The position numbers and the translations under genes were made by a program. The notes under the pieces were generated by a model. That model saw only the letters and a program-made list of their open reading frames with translations. It was not told the DNA's origin and searched no databases. Positions 4,954-6,249 of a stretch of DNA of 6,249 bases are shown in pieces; within the stretch, counting starts at the first letter, position 1, and the number at the start of each line of letters is the position of its first letter. Source of the DNA: an uncultured Clostridia bacterium (lineage in GTDB: Bacteria; Bacillota; Clostridia; Christensenellales; Pumilibacteraceae); NCBI GenBank assembly GCA_900553555.1, contig USEG01000056.1, forward strand, positions 1 to 6,249, given 5' to 3'.

Positions 4954-5041
4954 TGGTGCGAGTGACAGGACTTGAACCTGCACATGCGTTAAACATATAA
5001 GTACCTGAAACTTACGCGTCTGCCAATTCCGCCACACTCGC
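4954..5041 (-). tRNA. tRNA-Leu (anticodon CAG)
   Basis: An 88-nt class II tRNA with encoded CCA (4954-4956). The acceptor strands GCGAGTG and CACTCGC pair fully, and the discriminator is A as in leucine tRNAs. The anticodon stem TAAGT/ACTTA encloses TTCAGGT, giving CAG, which reads the leucine codon CTG. A long variable arm with an ATG/CAT stem follows, then T-arm GCAGG/CCTGT around TTCAAGT. It is the first gene after the consensus promoter at 5081-5109, with a leader of about 33 nt. Confidence 0.95.
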
Positions 5042-5080
5042 ATGGTGCCAATGGTCCTTGCCCACTCATGCACAACGGAT

Positions 5081-5109
5081 ATTATAGCGCTTTTTGTTTA
5101 TTATGTCAA
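5081..5109 (-). promoter_or_regulatory. Fully consensus sigma-A promoter of the tRNA-Leu/tRNA-Pro operon
   Basis: On the minus strand TTGACA (5104-5109), a 17-nt spacer and TATAAT (5081-5086) match the consensus at all twelve positions. The start would be near 5074. The sequence AAAAAGCGCT sits immediately before, and overlaps by one base, both the -35 and the -10 hexamers (5109-5118 and 5086-5095), as direct repeats 23 bp apart. This fits a strong stable-RNA promoter. Confidence 0.92.
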
Positions 5110-5168
5110 GCGCTTTTTTAAAATTTGCAAGATTTTATTCGGAAAATTTTATGCCTTTTACAAAGACC

Positions 5169-5459
5169 TTAATTTTCGATTATGTAGTCGGCGGAAACGC
5201 TGCTTTCGGCGACGGCATGCATGTGTTTTTTTACAACGCTGCAATGATAGGGATCGGCCTGATATTCGTTAAGCGCGTCCGCGTCGGACACGACTACGGA
5301 CAATACGACGTCGCACGAACGGGGCGAATGTAAAAAGTCAACGCCCACTTCCATTTCGAGGATGGAGGGCACCTTCCCCTTCATCGAACGCAGAATATCC
5401 GCCGCCTTCTGAGCGCTTTCGCCTTCTTTCAACTTAAAACACACTATATGCCTTATCAT
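5169..5459 (-). CDS. Dabb (stress-responsive alpha/beta-barrel) domain protein
   Basis: A 96-aa protein made of a single Dabb domain, a ferredoxin-like fold that usually forms a dimeric barrel. Landmarks are the N-terminal strand MIRHIVCFKLKEG (1-13), the helix KAADILRSMKGKVPSI (18-33), the strand EVGVDFLHSPRSCDVVLSVV (37-56), the D-x-x-x-LNEYQADPYH segment (59-72) and the final HMHAVAESSVSADYI (79-93), all in the family's normal order and spacing. The full domain length shows it is complete. AAGGAG (5466-5471) stands 6 nt before the ATG at 5457-5459. Members are linked to stress response or polyketide cyclisation in plants; in bacteria most are of unknown function. It lies 84 nt downstream of the dehydrogenase on the same strand and may be its operon partner, with a GC-rich hairpin between them. 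No clear terminator follows before the tRNA promoter. Confidence 0.87.
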   Translation of the reverse strand: MIRHIVCFKLKEGESAQKAADILRSMKGKVPSILEMEVGVDFLHSPRSCDVVLSVVVSDADALNEYQADPYHCSVVKKHMHAVAESSVSADYIIEN

Positions 5460-5496
5460 AATAATCTCCTTTTTTAGTAAGTATGTACGCCTTATA

Positions 5497-5515
5497 CCGC
5501 CGAGATGGTCGGCGG
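5497..5515 (-). other. GC-rich stem-loop between dehydrogenase and Dabb gene
   Basis: On the minus strand CCGCCGA pairs with TCGGCGG around the loop CCATC, a 7-bp perfect stem. There is no T-run after it in either direction, so it is not a standard terminator. It could stabilise a processed mRNA end or attenuate transcription between the two genes. Confidence 0.5.
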
Positions 5516-5543
5516 CGGCGCCCGAAAATCATTTTAGAACGGA

Positions 5544-6249
5544 TTAAAAATTTTCCAGCAGATACTTTTCGGCCTCGGCGCACCAAAGTCCGTTGTTCTT
5601 TTGGCAAATTTTTGCAAGACGGGCAAACCTTGCGTCGCTTTCACCCAGCTTTGCAAAGTCGTCTATAGCCGTCATGGGCATATTTATATGGGTGTAAACC
5701 AGCTTTTTGCCGCCGGGAATATTCGGCAGATTTATAGTGGTTTCGGCGGCGCTGTCCAGCCCTCCGACGTGGGTAATCATTACTTCCGGGTGCAGTTTTC
5801 CGGCGTTCATGAGGGCGATGCAGTCTTCCATATCCTCGGCGTTTCCGCCGGTGTTGCCCGCTACGTGCGTGTATTTGTAATGCACGTCGAAAAAATTGAC
5901 CCGGGCGGACAGTTTGTTATCGGTGGGGCCGGCGAAGAAGTTGAGACAACCGTCTTTTGCCAAAACCGCGTCCGCCTGCTCGATAAGAGCGCTTACCGGC
6001 GCATAGACATATACATCGTCATACCCCTTACCGCCGCTTATATCCATCATACGCTGAACCGTATCGCCGGCGGAAGTGTCGAGATATACGAGTCTTACGC
6101 CCTCTTTTGCGGCGTATTCGGGCGAAAATATACGCTCTGCGCGCGCCAAACGGGCGGCGTTGATATCGGTAACCACCAGCAGCCCCGGCTTTTTGGGGCC
6201 GTGCAAAGCATAGTCGATGGCGCCCAAACCCATCGGGCCCACTCCCGCC
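5544..6249 (-). CDS. Zinc-type medium-chain dehydrogenase, L-sorbose-1-phosphate reductase-like (partial)
   Basis: The C-terminal 235 or so codons of an MDR-superfamily NAD(P)-dependent alcohol/polyol dehydrogenase; the N-terminal GroES-like domain with its zinc ligands lies beyond the right edge. The visible part begins inside the Rossmann motif (AGVGPMGLGAIDYA). A GTG at 6240-6242 is within this glycine loop, so it is not the true start. The second strand ends VVTDINAARLARAE, where the Asp would contact the cofactor ribose. Further family landmarks are GGKGYDDVYVYAP, GCLNFFAGPTDNKL, THVAGNTGGNAEDM, MITHVGGLDSAAETTINLP, IPGGKKLVYTHINMPM and the ending GLWCAEAEKYLLENF. These closely follow the sequence style of L-sorbose-1-phosphate reductase-like dehydrogenases, which reduce a keto-sugar phosphate to a hexitol phosphate. 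The precise substrate is inferred. A Dabb gene follows on the same strand. Confidence 0.82.
   Translation of the reverse strand, partial: AGVGPMGLGAIDYALHGPKKPGLLVVTDINAARLARAERIFSPEYAAKEGVRLVYLDTSAGDTVQRMMDISGGKGYDDVYVYAPVSALIEQADAVLAKDGCLNFFAGPTDNKLSARVNFFDVHYKYTHVAGNTGGNAEDMEDCIALMNAGKLHPEVMITHVGGLDSAAETTINLPNIPGGKKLVYTHINMPMTAIDDFAKLGESDARFARLAKICQKNNGLWCAEAEKYLLENF

Noticed and set aside
4825..5073. 82-codon minus-strand ORF over the tRNA genes
   Set aside because: It is a translation of tRNA-Leu and tRNA-Pro and their terminator, a common annotation artefact.
1..6249. CRISPR array, phage-defence island or other novel multi-gene system
   Set aside because: No regularly spaced repeats, cas-like, nuclease, toxin or reverse transcriptase genes are present; all sizeable genes fall into recognised families.

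Overview
The window looks like a chromosomal segment from a low-to-moderate GC, Gram-positive, Clostridia-like bacterium, probably uncultured. The evidence is strong AAGGAG-type ribosome binding sites, consensus TATAAT promoters, tRNA genes with encoded CCA ends, a sporulation-type (PdaB-like) polysaccharide deacetylase and a two-OB-fold SSB-family protein of a kind familiar from Clostridia. The taxonomic placement is inference from gene content, not from a marker comparison.

Layout, left to right. (1) Positions 1-111, minus strand: the first 37 codons of pheS (phenylalanyl-tRNA synthetase alpha chain), running off the left edge. (2) A divergent control region (112-224) holds a plus-strand promoter and a 12-bp palindrome. 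It drives a 37-codon basic small ORF (225-338) whose stop overlaps, as ATGA, the start of a ten-helix DMT/EamA-family transporter (335-1270). (3) A 342-bp gene-free stretch (1271-1612) lies between convergent genes. It holds a weak terminator, a GC-rich structured patch and a clear two-way terminator. (4) A minus-strand two-gene operon, PdaB-like polysaccharide deacetylase (3047-2271) then two-OB SSB-family protein (2266-1613). The SSB ribosome binding site lies inside the last deacetylase codons. (5) A monocistronic minus-strand unit: a second, unrelated CE4-type deacetylase (4118-3282) with its own consensus promoter, a 14-bp palindrome in its leader and a perfect 17-bp-arm terminator. (6) A decayed tyrosine recombinase (4233-4851, plus strand), with a nonsense codon, a deletion in box I and a frameshift. 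It ends beside a minus-strand tRNA-Leu(CAG)-tRNA-Pro(GGG) pair, which has a fully consensus promoter. (7) A minus-strand Dabb-domain protein (5459-5169), downstream of a partial medium-chain zinc-type dehydrogenase resembling L-sorbose-1-phosphate reductase (5544 to the right edge).

Most of the window is ordinary housekeeping and accessory chromosome, and I do not see a convincing undescribed multi-gene system. The parts that deserve a second look are the translationally coupled 37-aa ORF before the transporter; the pairing of a sporulation-type deacetylase with an SSB-like protein lacking an acidic tail; the 16-bp inverted repeats bracketing the second deacetylase and abutting the start of recognisable integrase homology; and the AAAAAGCGC motif that recurs at the tRNA promoter and in the small ORF.
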